From the NCBI RefSeq assembly GCF_900111745.1, contig NZ_FOIJ01000015.1, positions 124,001 through 188,000 on the forward strand: DNA of 64,000 bases, given 5' to 3'. A program made the translations under genes and the position numbers. Source of the stretch: Stigmatella erecta (GTDB lineage: Bacteria; Myxococcota; Myxococcia; Myxococcales; Myxococcaceae). The notes beneath the pieces were generated by a model that was given only the letters and a program-made list of their open reading frames with translations, was not told the origin of the DNA and did no database searches. Shown piece after piece: positions 49,415-59,356 of the stretch (positions are counted from its first letter, which is position 1; each line of letters starts with the position of its first letter).

Positions 49415-51775
49415 ATGTCGGGTCCGCTGAGCACGCAGGAGCTGGAGAAGATCGACGCGTACTGGCGCGCCGCCAACTACCTCTCCGTCGGGCAGATCTA
49501 CCTCAAGAACAACCCCCTCCTGGAGCGCCCCCTCACCCTCGAGGACCTCAAGCCCCGCCTGCTGGGCCACTTCGGCACCACGCCCGGGCTCAACTTCATC
49601 TACGTCCACCTCAACCGCATCATCCGGCTCCACCAGGCCAACATGATGTATCTGATTGGCCCCGGCCATGGCGCCCCCGGCATCATCGCCAACACCTTCC
49701 TCGAAGGCTCCTACACGGAGACCTATCCCAACATCGAGCGCAACGCCGATGGTCTGAAGCGCCTGTTCCGCCAGTTCTCCTGGCCCTACGGCGTCCCCAG
49801 CCATGACGCCCCCGAAGTCCCCGGCTCCATCAGCGAGGGCGGCGAGCTCGGCTACTCCCTGCTCCACGCCTACGGCGCCGCCTTCGACAACCCCGGCCTC
49901 ATCGTCGCCTGTGTCGTTGGCGATGGAGAGGCCGAGACGGGCCCGCTGGCCGCCAGCTGGCATTCCAACAAGTTCCTCAACCCCGCCACCGATGGCGCGG
50001 TGCTGCCCATCCTCCACCTCAACGGCTACAAGATCGCCAACCCCACGCTGCTCGCGCGCATCGACCCCGACGAGTTGGAGGCCCTCTTCCGGGGCTACGG
50101 CTACAACCCCTATTTCCTCGAAGGGGATGACCCCCAGACGATGCACCAGCAGATGGCCGCCGTGCTCGACACGCTCTATGCCGAGATCCGCGCCATCCAG
50201 CACAAGGCCCGCGAGCAGAAGGACGCGTCACGCCCGCGCTGGCCCATGCTCATCCTCAAGACGCCCAAGGGGTGGACCTGCCCTCGCACCGTCGATGGCA
50301 AGCCCGTGGAGGGCACCTGGCGCGCCCACCAGGTGCCCCTGTCGAAAGTCCACTCGAACCCGGAGCACCTGCGGCTCCTCGAAGAGTGGCTGCGCAGCTA
50401 CCGGCCCCAGGAGCTCTTCGACGCGAACGGCACCTTCCGCGAGGAGCTGGCGGACATCGCCCCCAAGGGCCGCCTGCGCATGGGCGCCAACATCCACGCC
50501 AATGGCGGCAAGCTCCTCGTGCCCCTCGTGCTGCCCAACTTCCGCGACTACGCGGTGCCCTTCGAGACGCCGGGCTCCGTCGAGGTGAGCGCCACCCAGG
50601 TGCTCGGCGGCTACCTGCGCGACGTCATGCGCAAGAACCTCGGGACGAAGAACTTCCGCATGTTCGCCCCGGACGAGAACGCCTCCAACCGCCTCCAGGC
50701 CGTCTACGAGGCCAGCGGCAAGCGGTGGAACGCCCGCTACGAGGACGTGGACGAGTCGCTCTCCACCGAGGGCCGGGTGATGGAGGTCCTTAGCGAGCAC
50801 CTCTGCCAGGGCTGGCTCGAGGGCTACCTGCTCACCGGCCGCCACGGCTTCTTCTCCTGCTACGAGGCGTTCATCCACCTCATCGACTCGATGTTCAACC
50901 AGCACGCCAAGTGGATCAAATCCGCCAAGGAGCTGCCGTGGCGCGCGGACATCGCCTCGCTGAACTACCTGCTCAGCTCCCACGTCTGGCGCCAGGACCA
51001 CAACGGCTTCTCCCACCAGGACCCGGGCTTCATCGACCATGTGGCCAACAAGAAGGCCGACACGGTGCGCATCTACCTGCCCCCGGATGCCAACACGCTC
51101 TTGTCCGTCACCGACCACTGCCTGCGCACGAAGAACTACGTGAACCTCATCATCGCCGGCAAGCAGGCCGCCCCCGTGTGGCTCGACCGCGAGAGCGCCG
51201 TGCGCCACTGCGCGGCCGGCATCGGCACCTGGGACTGGGCGGGCCACGGAGAGGGTGAGCCCGATGTCGTCATGGCCTGCGCCGGGGATGTGCCCACCCT
51301 GGAGACCCTGGCCGCGGTGACGGTGCTGCGCGAGTGGGCGCCCGAGCTGAAGGTGCGCGTCGTCAACGTCGTGGATCTGTTCACGCTGGAGCCCGTGGAG
51401 GACCACCCGCATGGGCTCAACCACGAGGACTTCAACCGCCTGTTCACCGAGGACAAGCCCGTCATCTTCGCGTTCCACGGCTACCCGGCCATCGTGCACA
51501 AGCTCACCTACAAGCGGGCCAACCACGGGAACCTCCACGTCCACGGCTACAAGGAGGAGGGCACCACCACCACGCCCTTCGACATGACCGTGCTCAACGA
51601 CATGGACCGCTACACGCTCGCGCTCGATGCCATCCGCCAGGCGCCCGCCGTGCGCCACCGGCTCGATGCGGCCGAGCAGCGCTACTCGGAGGTCAGCCAG
51701 CGCCACAAGCTCTACGTCTCCGAGCACGGTGAGGACATGCCCGAAGTCAAAGGCTGGAAGTGGACCGCGCGATGA
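49415..51775 (+). CDS. xfp: Xylulose-5-phosphate/fructose-6-phosphate phosphoketolase
   Basis: The 786-aa protein matches phosphoketolases over its length: [46 protein letters not shown] with the thiamine diphosphate site, and NGYKIANPT. It splits xylulose-5-phosphate or fructose-6-phosphate with phosphate, giving acetyl phosphate and a triose or tetrose phosphate. SD AAGGAG precedes ATG 49415. Its stop overlaps the ATG of acetate kinase (ATGA), so the two are cotranslated and convert sugar phosphate to acetate plus ATP. Confidence 0.95.
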   Translation: MSGPLSTQELEKIDAYWRAANYLSVGQIYLKNNPLLERPLTLEDLKPRLLGHFGTTPGLNFIYVHLNRIIRLHQANMMYLIGPGHGAPGIIANTFLEGSYTETYPNIERNADGLKRLFRQFSWPYGVPSHDAPEVPGSISEGGELGYSLLHAYGAAFDNPGLIVACVVGDGEAETGPLAASWHSNKFLNPATDGAVLPILHLNGYKIANPTLLARIDPDELEALFRGYGYNPYFLEGDDPQTMHQQMAAVLDTLYAEIRAIQHKAREQKDASRPRWPMLILKTPKGWTCPRTVDGKPVEGTWRAHQVPLSKVHSNPEHLRLLEEWLRSYRPQELFDANGTFREELADIAPKGRLRMGANIHANGGKLLVPLVLPNFRDYAVPFETPGSVEVSATQVLGGYLRDVMRKNLGTKNFRMFAPDENASNRLQAVYEASGKRWNARYEDVDESLSTEGRVMEVLSEHLCQGWLEGYLLTGRHGFFSCYEAFIHLIDSMFNQHAKWIKSAKELPWRADIASLNYLLSSHVWRQDHNGFSHQDPGFIDHVANKKADTVRIYLPPDANTLLSVTDHCLRTKNYVNLIIAGKQAAPVWLDRESAVRHCAAGIGTWDWAGHGEGEPDVVMACAGDVPTLETLAAVTVLREWAPELKVRVVNVVDLFTLEPVEDHPHGLNHEDFNRLFTEDKPVIFAFHGYPAIVHKLTYKRANHGNLHVHGYKEEGTTTTPFDMTVLNDMDRYTLALDAIRQAPAVRHRLDAAEQRYSEVSQRHKLYVSEHGEDMPEVKGWKWTAR

Positions 51776-52914
51776 AGGGCACCCTGCTCGTCATCAACAG
51801 CGGCTCGTCCTCGCTGAAGTTCGGCCTCTATCCCGCGCGCGGCGAGGCCCTGCTTTTCAAGGGCTCCGCCGTCCACATCGGCGGTGCGCACGGCAAGCTG
51901 TCGATCCGGGATGGCGCGGGTACGCAGGTGCTCAGCGAGGCCGCCTCCCATCCGTCGCAGGAGGAAGCCTTCCGCGCGGCCGTCTCCCGGCTGGAGACGT
52001 TTCATCCAGGAGCGCCCGTGGCCATTGGCCACCGCCTCGTCCACGGCGGCCCCCACCTGCGCCAGCACCAGGCGCTCACCCCCGAGGTGCTCCAGGCGCT
52101 GGAGGGGGCCACCCACTTCGCGCCCCTCCACATTCCGCCCGCCCTGGAGCTGATCCGCGCGGTGCAGAAGCGCTATCCCGGCGTGCCGCAGTTCGCGTGC
52201 TTCGACACGGCGTTTCACGCCACGCTGCCGGAGGAGGCCTCGGCCTATGCCCTGCCCCGCGCGTACCGGGAGCAGGGGGTGCAGCGCTATGGCTTCCATG
52301 GGCTGTCCTACGAGTCCATCGTGGCGCAGCTCCGGCCCGGGGTGCCCGCGCGCACCGTCGTGGCGCACCTGGGCAGCGGGGCCAGCCTCGCCGCGCTCGA
52401 ACACGGCACCTCCGTGGACACCTCCATGGGCCTCACGCCCACCGGCGGCATCCCCATGGCCTCCCGCACGGGCGATCTGGATCCGGGCGTGCTGCTCTGG
52501 TTGATGCGCTCCGCCCGGCTGGACGTGGACGCGCTGGAGTCGCTGGTGAACCATGACGCGGGGCTCAAGGGCCTCTCGGGCGGCTCTCCGGACATGCAGG
52601 CGCTGACACAGACCGCCGCCTCGGGGGACACCGCCGCCGCCCTGGCAATCTCCGTCTTCACCCGGAGCGTCGCCAAGACGGTGGGCGCCTATGCGGCCGT
52701 CCTCGGGGGGCTGGACCTGCTCGTGTTCACGGGGGGCGTGGGCGAGAACAGCCACGAGATCCGGCAGCAGGTCTGCGCCAGGCTGGGCCACCTGGGCATC
52801 GCCCTGGATGACGCGAGCCCTCCGCCCGCCGGCTCCCGCTGCGCGGTGCGCGTCCTGCCCAGCGACGAGGAAGGCCGCATCGCCCACCACGTCCGCCGGT
52901 TGCTCTCCTCCTGA
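51772..52914 (+). CDS. ackA: Acetate kinase
   Basis: The 380-aa protein shows [12 protein letters not shown] at the N-terminus, [19 protein letters not shown], and [21 protein letters not shown], all acetate-kinase signatures. It makes ATP from acetyl phosphate and ADP. The start at 51772 overlaps the phosphoketolase stop by 4 bases, so acetyl phosphate can be used directly. It is slightly shorter than the usual ~400 aa. No phosphotransacetylase is adjacent. Confidence 0.95.
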   Translation: MKGTLLVINSGSSSLKFGLYPARGEALLFKGSAVHIGGAHGKLSIRDGAGTQVLSEAASHPSQEEAFRAAVSRLETFHPGAPVAIGHRLVHGGPHLRQHQALTPEVLQALEGATHFAPLHIPPALELIRAVQKRYPGVPQFACFDTAFHATLPEEASAYALPRAYREQGVQRYGFHGLSYESIVAQLRPGVPARTVVAHLGSGASLAALEHGTSVDTSMGLTPTGGIPMASRTGDLDPGVLLWLMRSARLDVDALESLVNHDAGLKGLSGGSPDMQALTQTAASGDTAAALAISVFTRSVAKTVGAYAAVLGGLDLLVFTGGVGENSHEIRQQVCARLGHLGIALDDASPPPAGSRCAVRVLPSDEEGRIAHHVRRLLSS

Positions 52915-53026
52915 GCGCCTCCCGCGTTTCACTCCCAGCGCAAGGGCTTGCCGGACTTACGTGTTTTGATGTTATTTCTTGGAGATGCCCCTCACGGGTC
53001 AGCGTCCCCTGTTCAGGAGCCTCTCC

Positions 53027-54316
53027 ATGCGCCGCGTCCTGTCTTCGCTCGTCCTCTCCTCGCTCCTCGGCTGCGGGGGTGAGCTCACCTCCGAGGCGCT
53101 GGGCACCTCGGACGCCGCCCTCGCGGCCCCCGTGCTCGCCAGCCCTCCGCAGGCCACGGTGGATCAGGCCATCGCCGCGCCCCTGGGCTGGTTCGGCGTC
53201 AACGCCTCCGGGGAGCGCTACTGCTCCAACTGCAACGGCCAGTCCATCCTCCTGGCCATCGCGTCCTTCAAGGGGAACACCGGCGCGGACGCGCGGCTGC
53301 TCCAGCAGATCCGCTACGTCATCGGCAACAACCGGGACCCCTTCGGCAACGGCGGCTACATGGCCCAGCACGAGCGGATGATGACGGGCATGTTCGCCAT
53401 CGCCAAGAGCACCCCGCGCGTCTGGAACCTGCTCACCGCCGCCGAGAAGACGAAGGTGGACCTCATCATGAAGGCCACGCTGGTGGGCTCGGCCTACACC
53501 ACCTCCGACACCAGCTACCTGAACGGCGCCGTGCCCACCGGCATCGATGGCGACACCAACCTCAACCGCGGCTGGAACCCCAACTACCAGGAGGGCATGG
53601 TCGGCGCGATGCTCGTCTCCACGCTCTACCTGGGAGGCCGCACCGCCACCGACACGTTCCTCAATGGCTATCAGCACGCCGCGTTCGTCTCCCAGCTCAA
53701 CGCCGCGGGCCTCACCCACCTGGCCGCCGTGTTCAACACGAACGTGAGCAACCCGGCCTCCGGCGCCCCCAGCGCCACGAAGATTCAGAACGCCATCAAG
53801 AACTACCGCTACAAGGGGCTCGCGCTCGACCAGCTCTTCGACATCTACGTGCTCTTGGCCAACAACACCTTCAGCACCCCCGTCGACTGCGGCCTCAACA
53901 ACGGCGCCGGCGTGCTCCTGAGCACGGGCGAGCGCTCCGGCTACCTCACCGCCGGCTGCGCGGAGCTGCCCAACAAGGGCAAGGTGGGCCAGCTCAAGGA
54001 GTTCCGCTCCAACGACGCCAACGGCGAGCGCAGCGCCACCTTCTATGCCTATGACGGCTTCAAGCCGGACCTCATCAACCACGCGGTGCTCATGGCCTAC
54101 GGCGCCATGCCCGCGGGCGCCACCACCACCGCGGTGGTGAACCGCATCGCCGTGGGCGCCACGGACCTGTTCTTCAAGGTGGGCAAGGGCTACCGCAACT
54201 ACGCCAAGGGCAAGGACTACGGGCTCTACCAGCTGCCGGCCAACGGCATCGGCAACGGCTTCGAGTACAACCGTCCGCTCTGGGAGAAGGTCATCGCTCC
54301 GGCCCACGGGCTCTGA
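53027..54316 (+). CDS. Exported lipoprotein, possible alpha-toroid carbohydrate-active fold
   Basis: The ~429-aa protein has a lipobox (LSSLLGCGG) after the start at 53027. The mature part is Asn/Gly/Ala-rich and helical with repeated YxNGA/NRGWNPNYQEGMVGAML elements, and scattered Trp and His. The pattern recalls polysaccharide-lyase/heparinase alpha-toroids, but I would not assign a reaction. The in-frame start at 52979 lengthens it without a signal peptide. It follows acetate kinase by 112 bases. Confidence 0.65.
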   Translation: MRRVLSSLVLSSLLGCGGELTSEALGTSDAALAAPVLASPPQATVDQAIAAPLGWFGVNASGERYCSNCNGQSILLAIASFKGNTGADARLLQQIRYVIGNNRDPFGNGGYMAQHERMMTGMFAIAKSTPRVWNLLTAAEKTKVDLIMKATLVGSAYTTSDTSYLNGAVPTGIDGDTNLNRGWNPNYQEGMVGAMLVSTLYLGGRTATDTFLNGYQHAAFVSQLNAAGLTHLAAVFNTNVSNPASGAPSATKIQNAIKNYRYKGLALDQLFDIYVLLANNTFSTPVDCGLNNGAGVLLSTGERSGYLTAGCAELPNKGKVGQLKEFRSNDANGERSATFYAYDGFKPDLINHAVLMAYGAMPAGATTTAVVNRIAVGATDLFFKVGKGYRNYAKGKDYGLYQLPANGIGNGFEYNRPLWEKVIAPAHGL

Positions 54317-54338
54317 GGCCCGCGGGCCCGCGGCCGCC

Positions 54339-55256
54339 TCACGCCAGGCGGCCGTACACCGTGCCCCGCAGGTCCGTGCCCAGCCCGTGCGGGCCCGCGA
54401 TGTCCACGTGCGCGCCCAGCTCGTGCTTCTGCGCGGACCACGTCTTGCCGCCGTCCTCGCTCACGTGCACCGTGGGCTCCACGCCCTTGCTGGGATCCGT
54501 GTTGCGCGTCAGCACCCGCACGCGCGTGCCCTCCACGGTCAGCCGCAGCGGCTCCCGGCCCACGGGCAGCGCCGACAGCCAGCGCACCTCCCCGCCACGC
54601 CGCTCGCCCAGCCGCGCCTGGAGCCCCTCGGCGGCCACCACGTACGTGCCGTCCACGTCCACCAGCCGCGCGCCCGCGGACTCCCGGCCCCACGTGGCGC
54701 CGCCATCGCGCGTGAGCATCAGGCCCTTGCCCAGCACCGCCGGGCCCTGCTCCGTGCGCCGCAGCCGCTCCGCGTGCGGGTTGCGCTCACCCTCCAGCTC
54801 CACCTCTTCCCACGTGGCGCCGCCATCCAGCGTCCGGCCCAGGAAGTACGCCCCCAGCACCCAGAGCTCCTGCGCGCTCACCGCCAGCACCTGCACGGCG
54901 CTCGGCGCGGGCACCGGGCCCCGCACGCCCCACTGGCGGCCGCCGTCCGTGGACACGAGCAGGTGGTAGTCCGAGCCCGAGCCCGAGGCCTTCAGCGTGG
55001 CGCCCAGCGCCGCGCACAGCGCCCCATGGCAGTCGAGGGCTTGAATCCAGCCAGGGCCCTCGTAGACGCGCTCCAGCCCCTGGGCCGTGGCCCGGTACAG
55101 GTGCGCGCGCCGGGCCCGCATGCGGTCCTGCAGCGCGCCGGCCGTGGGCTCCGCCACCGCGCTCACCAGCCCGAAGCCGTCCCGGCTGGCGGCCACGGAC
55201 CCTGCCCGCAGTCCCTCCGCCAGCGCTCCCCGCTTCTCCCAGAGTGTCTCCGCCAC
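54339..55256 (-). CDS. BNR/Asp-box repeat protein (beta-propeller)
   Basis: The 305-aa protein has at least four Asp-boxes (STDGGRQW, TLDGGATW, TRDGGATW, SEDGGKTW), spaced ~45-80 residues apart, and no signal peptide. The repeats form blades of a sialidase-type propeller, but no catalytic Arg or Tyr set of sialidases is visible, so it is probably a binding propeller. It converges on the exported lipoprotein gene with a 22-base gap. Confidence 0.8.
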   Translation of the reverse strand: MAETLWEKRGALAEGLRAGSVAASRDGFGLVSAVAEPTAGALQDRMRARRAHLYRATAQGLERVYEGPGWIQALDCHGALCAALGATLKASGSGSDYHLLVSTDGGRQWGVRGPVPAPSAVQVLAVSAQELWVLGAYFLGRTLDGGATWEEVELEGERNPHAERLRRTEQGPAVLGKGLMLTRDGGATWGRESAGARLVDVDGTYVVAAEGLQARLGERRGGEVRWLSALPVGREPLRLTVEGTRVRVLTRNTDPSKGVEPTVHVSEDGGKTWSAQKHELGAHVDIAGPHGLGTDLRGTVYGRLA

Positions 55257-55313
55257 GCTCTATCCTCTCGCCTGGAGCCGTTCGCCGGTTCGAGGATGCC
55301 AGCCCACCCCGTC

Positions 55314-56105
55314 TCAGGGAAGCCGCAAGCTCGGCAGCGGCAACAGCGGCGGCAGCGGCAACTTCGGCAGCTTGAAGTTCTTGCGGAAGTCGTCCAGCGC
55401 CTGGCCGAGCTGCTTGAAGGACTCCTCGCCGATGCGCGCCACGTCCTCCGGCTTCAGCCGGCCCAGCACGTCGGCGATCTGCTTCACGCCGTCCTTGTTC
55501 AGCAGGTCGCGGAACTCGGGCGTGGAGGCGATCTTCACCAGATCCTGCGCGGGCAGCTCGAACAGGCCCGACTTCACGTACGCGTCCGCGTGCGTGTCAT
55601 AGGCGAACTGGCGGAAGGCCTCCGGGTCGCGCTCGAGCTGGGCGAACGCCGCCGGGTCCTCCATCCGCTTCGTCTCCATGGCGTCCTGGAGCGCCTTGAG
55701 CGTCCGGTCGCGCCACTTCAGCCCCTCGGGGGACAGGTCCTTGGGCCCCAGGCTGGCGAACTTCTCGGCGTACTTGTTGCCGTAGCCCAGGTAGTAGTCC
55801 GGCGGCTTCTGGCCCGGGTTGCGCCGCACGAAGTCCTCCTGGCGCTGCCGGTAGTAGTCCATCTGCCCGGTGCGGACCTCGGCGGGGACGTCCTTCGTCC
55901 CGCGCGCCTGGGCCGTGCCGCCCGCGCTGCCCCGCGCCAGCTTCGGCGCGGACTCGAAACCATCGTTGGTGCCTACAGGTGAGGACTGCCGGGAGGCTGC
56001 CCCGCGCGCTTGGGGTTGAGACGATTCCTTGGAGCCCGTGGACTTGGGGGTCTCCAGTTCGCCCTGCTTGGGACGGACGGGTCCGCCGTTGCCGTTGACG
56101 CGCAT
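55314..56105 (-). CDS. DGF-motif protein, unknown function
   Basis: The 263-aa protein has a basic, Pro/Gln/Ser-rich N-terminus (~1-60) with NDGFESAPKLARG, then a helical, Lys/Arg/Asp-rich domain (~75-250) with FVRRNPGQKPPDYYLGYG. The N-terminal DGF[ES] element also occurs at 40970-41632. No signal peptide is seen; a GAGGAG SD precedes the start at 56105. It may be a secreted or surface protein using an unknown export signal. Function is unknown. Confidence 0.65.
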   Translation of the reverse strand: MRVNGNGGPVRPKQGELETPKSTGSKESSQPQARGAASRQSSPVGTNDGFESAPKLARGSAGGTAQARGTKDVPAEVRTGQMDYYRQRQEDFVRRNPGQKPPDYYLGYGNKYAEKFASLGPKDLSPEGLKWRDRTLKALQDAMETKRMEDPAAFAQLERDPEAFRQFAYDTHADAYVKSGLFELPAQDLVKIASTPEFRDLLNKDGVKQIADVLGRLKPEDVARIGEESFKQLGQALDDFRKNFKLPKLPLPPLLPLPSLRLP

Positions 56106-56357
56106 GGGAAAAACTCCTCACTCTGTGTTCGGCCCACCTCGTGAAGGCATGGGCGGTTGATCCTCGACTCCCATTGTCTCACCAGCCGGGGGGAAGTTGC
56201 CTGGGATCACCCCGAAAACTTCGCGCTGGGGTGAACTGGACCCTCCGTGCGCCTATCCCACACTGTGGGCAAGGCCTGGGAAGTCCTGGAATGGCCGCTT
56301 GCGAAAGCGTCCGGGGGCGGGGAACCTCGTGGGGGCAGGCTGCCGAAGGGGGCGCAT

Positions 56358-56741
56358 GTGCGACGGGTGTTGGTGCTCGAGGATGACAACGATCTCAGGA
56401 CCCTTCTGTGCGACATGCTGGTGCTGTCCGGCGCGGAGTCCTGCGTGAGCGCGCGCTCCTTCGAGGAGCTGGGCCGGCAGCGCGAGCAGGTGGCCGGGTG
56501 TGTGCTGGCGCTGCTGGACGTGAACCTGGGCGCAGGCAGGCCCAGCGGGCTGGATGCCTACCACTGGCTCCGGGAGAACGGCTTCACCGGGCGCACCGTC
56601 TTCCTGACGGGCCATGCCCGCTCCCACCCCGTGTTGGACCAGGCGCGGACGCTGGCGGACGCGCGCGTGATGACCAAGCCCGTCGGCGCGAAGGAAGTGA
56701 TGGCGCTGGTGAAGGAGCTGGATGTCCCCAGCAGCTCCTAG
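56358..56741 (+). CDS. Single-domain response regulator
   Basis: The 127-aa protein is a CheY-like receiver: VLVLEDDNDLR (Asp9/Asp10), phospho-acceptor Asp54 in LLDVNLG, Thr in FLTGHA and Lys in VMTKPVG. No output domain is present. The start is GTG 56358, with SD AAGGGGG just upstream; other starts upstream add no domain. The next gene overlaps by 20 bases. Confidence 0.88.
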   Translation: MRRVLVLEDDNDLRTLLCDMLVLSGAESCVSARSFEELGRQREQVAGCVLALLDVNLGAGRPSGLDAYHWLRENGFTGRTVFLTGHARSHPVLDQARTLADARVMTKPVGAKEVMALVKELDVPSSS

Positions 56742-57627
56742 GCCCCTGGCGTTCTGGGCCCCGCACGAGCACCCGGTCCGGACCTGGTGGCCGGCCGTCT
56801 GGGCCACCGGCCTGACGGCGCTCGCCGAGGTGGCCTACATCTTCATCGACGCGCGGACGTTCCCGGGGGCCTGGCTGCTGCCCGGACTGCGCGCGCTGCA
56901 CGTGCTCGAGGCCCTGGGGCTGCTGGGGCTGCTCCTCGCCCACCGGCGGCACCCCCGGCGCGGGCTGGGCGTGGGCGTCTTCGTGGCGGTGGTGCTGCCC
57001 TACCTGGGCCTCTTCGCCGTGGCGGAGGTGGCCATGGCCGAGGCCACGGCCGCCTCCGGGCAGGTGTGGCTGCCGCTGACGGGCCACCGCCTGCTCATGG
57101 TGGGCATCGGGCTGGTGGCCCCCACGGGGCTGGTGCTGGGCAGCGCGCTCATCGGCGCGTTCGCCCTGGAGGGCGTGCTGCTCTGGTACGGCCTGGGGCT
57201 GCACACGCGCCTGGTAATGCCCTGGGAGCCGTGGATCACCCTCGTCTGGGGGGCCGTGGCCTGCGGGCTGCTCGCCTTCCGCGTGCGCACCCAGCGCATC
57301 GAGGAGCGGCTGAACCAGGCGCGCACCGAGGCGGAGTCCCTGCAGCAGCTGGCGCGGCTGCTGCTCGTGCTGCGCGACGCGGCCAACACCCCGCTCCAGT
57401 CCCTGGAGCTGGGCCTCTCCCTGCTCCAGCAGCGCGTGCCCCAGGAGGCCGCCCTGCTCGGCACCCTGGAGCGGGCCCTGGTGAAGCTGCGCGCCCTCAC
57501 CCAGCGCATGGGCGTGGCGGACCCCCTGCTGGACTGGGAGACGCAGAGCGAGTCCTTCGACGTGGACACCGTCCTGCGCGGCCTGGAGGAGTCCCTGGCG
57601 CGCGAGTTGGAACGGCGGCGCCAGTAA
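56722..57627 (+). CDS. Membrane sensor-like protein with degenerate DHp helix, no kinase ATPase domain
   Basis: The 301-aa protein has ~6 transmembrane helices (to ~185) followed by a coiled segment (TQRIEERLNQARTEAESLQQ) and LRDAANTPLQSLELGLSLL, which aligns with the histidine-kinase H-box but has Arg-Asp where the phospho-His sits. No N/G-box ATPase domain follows. It overlaps the receiver gene by 20 bases. It may sense a membrane signal and bind or cap a partner kinase. Confidence 0.75.
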   Translation: MSPAAPRPLAFWAPHEHPVRTWWPAVWATGLTALAEVAYIFIDARTFPGAWLLPGLRALHVLEALGLLGLLLAHRRHPRRGLGVGVFVAVVLPYLGLFAVAEVAMAEATAASGQVWLPLTGHRLLMVGIGLVAPTGLVLGSALIGAFALEGVLLWYGLGLHTRLVMPWEPWITLVWGAVACGLLAFRVRTQRIEERLNQARTEAESLQQLARLLLVLRDAANTPLQSLELGLSLLQQRVPQEAALLGTLERALVKLRALTQRMGVADPLLDWETQSESFDVDTVLRGLEESLARELERRRQ

Positions 57628-57660
57628 ACCGCCGCGTCTTGGATTAGAACGGCGCCGCCC

Positions 57661-58737
57661 ATGCACCCCACGCTCATCACCGCGCTGGCCTTCGAGCCAC
57701 TGGACCTGCCCCTCACCGAGCCGTTCGCCATCGCCACCGGCGCCCAGCACGTGGCCCACAACGTGCTCGTGCGCCTCACCCTCGCCGATGGCACCACCGG
57801 CCTGGGCGAGGCGGCCCCCTTCCCCGCCGTGAGCGGCGAGACGCAAGGCGGCACCCTCGCCGCCCTCGCGTCCGTGCGCGAGCTCCTGCTCGGACAGGAC
57901 GCGCGCGCCTGGCGCCCCCTGTCCGCGCAGCTCACCGAGGCGCTGCCGCAGGCGCCCGCGGCCCGCTGTGCCCTGGAGACGGCGCTGCTCGATGCCCTGG
58001 CGCGCCACCACCGCGTGCCCCTGTGGGTGTTCTTCGGCGGGGCCGGCACCGCGCTGGACATCGACATGACGGTGACGGCCGGGGACCGCGCCCACGCCAT
58101 CGCCTCCGCCCGGGCCATCCTCGCCCGCGGCATCACCACCCTGAAGGTGAAGGTCGGCGCGGGGGAGCCGGCAGAGGACGTGGAGCGGCTCGCCGCCATC
58201 CGCGAGGTGGCCCCCCAGGCGCGCCTCTTCGCCGACGCCAACGGCGGCTACACCGTGGCCCAGGCGCGCGCCTTCCTCGCGGGGCTGGAGCGGGCCCACG
58301 TGCCCCTGGCCCTCTTCGAGCAGCCCGTGGCGCCCGAGGACTTCGAGGGCCTGGCGAGCCTCGCCCACGGCTCGCGCATTCCCATCTGCGCCGACGAGTC
58401 CGCCCGCTCCGCGGCGGATGTGCTGCGCCTGGTGCGCGAGCGCGCCGCGCACGGCGTCAACCTCAAGACGATGAAGTGCGGCGTGGTGGAGTCCCTGGCC
58501 ATGTGGAACCTGGCCCGCGCCGCCGGCCTGGAGCTGATGATTGGCGGCATGGTGGAGAGCGTGCTCTCCATGAGCCTCTCCGCCCACCTCGCCGCGGGCC
58601 TGGGCGGCTTTCACTACGCGGACCTGGACACCCCCCTGTTCATCGCCCAGCACCCCTTCCGGGGCGGCTACCAGCAGGAGGCCTCCCGCGTGAGCATCGC
58701 CTCGGCCGCCGCGGGCCATGGGGTGGAGCTGGCCTGA
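57661..58737 (+). CDS. Dipeptide epimerase (L-Ala-D/L-Glu type) of the enolase superfamily
   Basis: The 358-aa protein has the enolase-superfamily muconate-lactonizing layout: KVKVG with Lys162/Lys164, metal ligands Asp192 (ADANGG), Glu220 (FEQPV) and Asp245 (CADES), and Lys269 in NLKTMKCG. This set is typical of dipeptide epimerases that recycle murein peptides; substrate specificity cannot be fixed here. It starts 33 bases after the sensor gene. The GNAT gene follows 49 bases downstream. Confidence 0.9.
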   Translation: MHPTLITALAFEPLDLPLTEPFAIATGAQHVAHNVLVRLTLADGTTGLGEAAPFPAVSGETQGGTLAALASVRELLLGQDARAWRPLSAQLTEALPQAPAARCALETALLDALARHHRVPLWVFFGGAGTALDIDMTVTAGDRAHAIASARAILARGITTLKVKVGAGEPAEDVERLAAIREVAPQARLFADANGGYTVAQARAFLAGLERAHVPLALFEQPVAPEDFEGLASLAHGSRIPICADESARSAADVLRLVRERAAHGVNLKTMKCGVVESLAMWNLARAAGLELMIGGMVESVLSMSLSAHLAAGLGGFHYADLDTPLFIAQHPFRGGYQQEASRVSIASAAAGHGVELA

Positions 58738-58786
58738 GGGGCCCCTCGGGCAGCGCCCCGGCCTTCCGTGGTAATGTGCCGTCCCC

Positions 58787-59260
58787 ATGGGGGCGCACAC
58801 AGGCGGGGTCGAGATCATCCGCGCCACCCAGCCGTGGCAGGTGCAGCAGGCCCGGACCCTCGTGCTCGAGTACGCCGCCGCGCTCGGCATCCACCTGGAC
58901 TTCCAGGACTTCACCCGGGAGATGCACGGCTTTCCCGCGGACTACGCGCCGCCCGGGGGCTGCCTGTTCCTCGCCACCGGGGACCATGGCCCCGTGGGGT
59001 GCGTGGCCCTGCGCCCCCTGGCCCCCGGCCTCTGCGAGATGAGGCGGCTGTACGTGCGCGTGCGGCACCGCGGCCAGGGGCTGGGCCAGCGCCTGGCGCG
59101 CGCCATCCTCGAGGAGGCCCGCGCGCTGCGCTATGCCGCCATGCGGCTGGACACCCTGCCCACCATGCACGCGGCCATCGGCCTGTGCCAGGACCTCGGC
59201 TTCCAGCCCCTCGTGCCCGCCCCCACGGGCCCCCCGCGCTTCTTCGAGCTGAAGCTCTGA
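58787..59260 (+). CDS. GNAT-family N-acetyltransferase
   Basis: The 157-aa protein has the GNAT core: EMRRLYVRVRHRGQGLGQRLARAIL with the acetyl-CoA-binding RxxGxG/A loop, plus RLDTLPTMHAAIGLCQDLGF. The substrate is not readable. It follows the epimerase gene by 49 bases and may be cotranscribed; it could modify the same peptide or an unrelated amine. Confidence 0.85.
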   Translation: MGAHTGGVEIIRATQPWQVQQARTLVLEYAAALGIHLDFQDFTREMHGFPADYAPPGGCLFLATGDHGPVGCVALRPLAPGLCEMRRLYVRVRHRGQGLGQRLARAILEEARALRYAAMRLDTLPTMHAAIGLCQDLGFQPLVPAPTGPPRFFELKL

Positions 59261-59276
59261 GGCCCTGAAAAGCCAA

Positions 59277-59310
59277 GGGCGCGCGGCCTCCCGGAGGAAG
59301 CCGCGCGCCC
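59277..59310. terminator. Strong GC hairpin between convergent genes
   Basis: GGGCGCGCGGC (59277-59287) and GCCGCGCGCCC (59300-59310) form a perfect 11-bp stem with a 12-base loop, between the GNAT gene and the convergent 1514-aa gene. On the minus strand CTTGGCTTTT follows, a weak T-run, so it probably ends the minus gene. Confidence 0.55.
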
Positions 59311-59356
59311 GGACCTGCTCAGGAAGGGCCCCCGGAGGAGCCCTCCCGGTCGTTGC

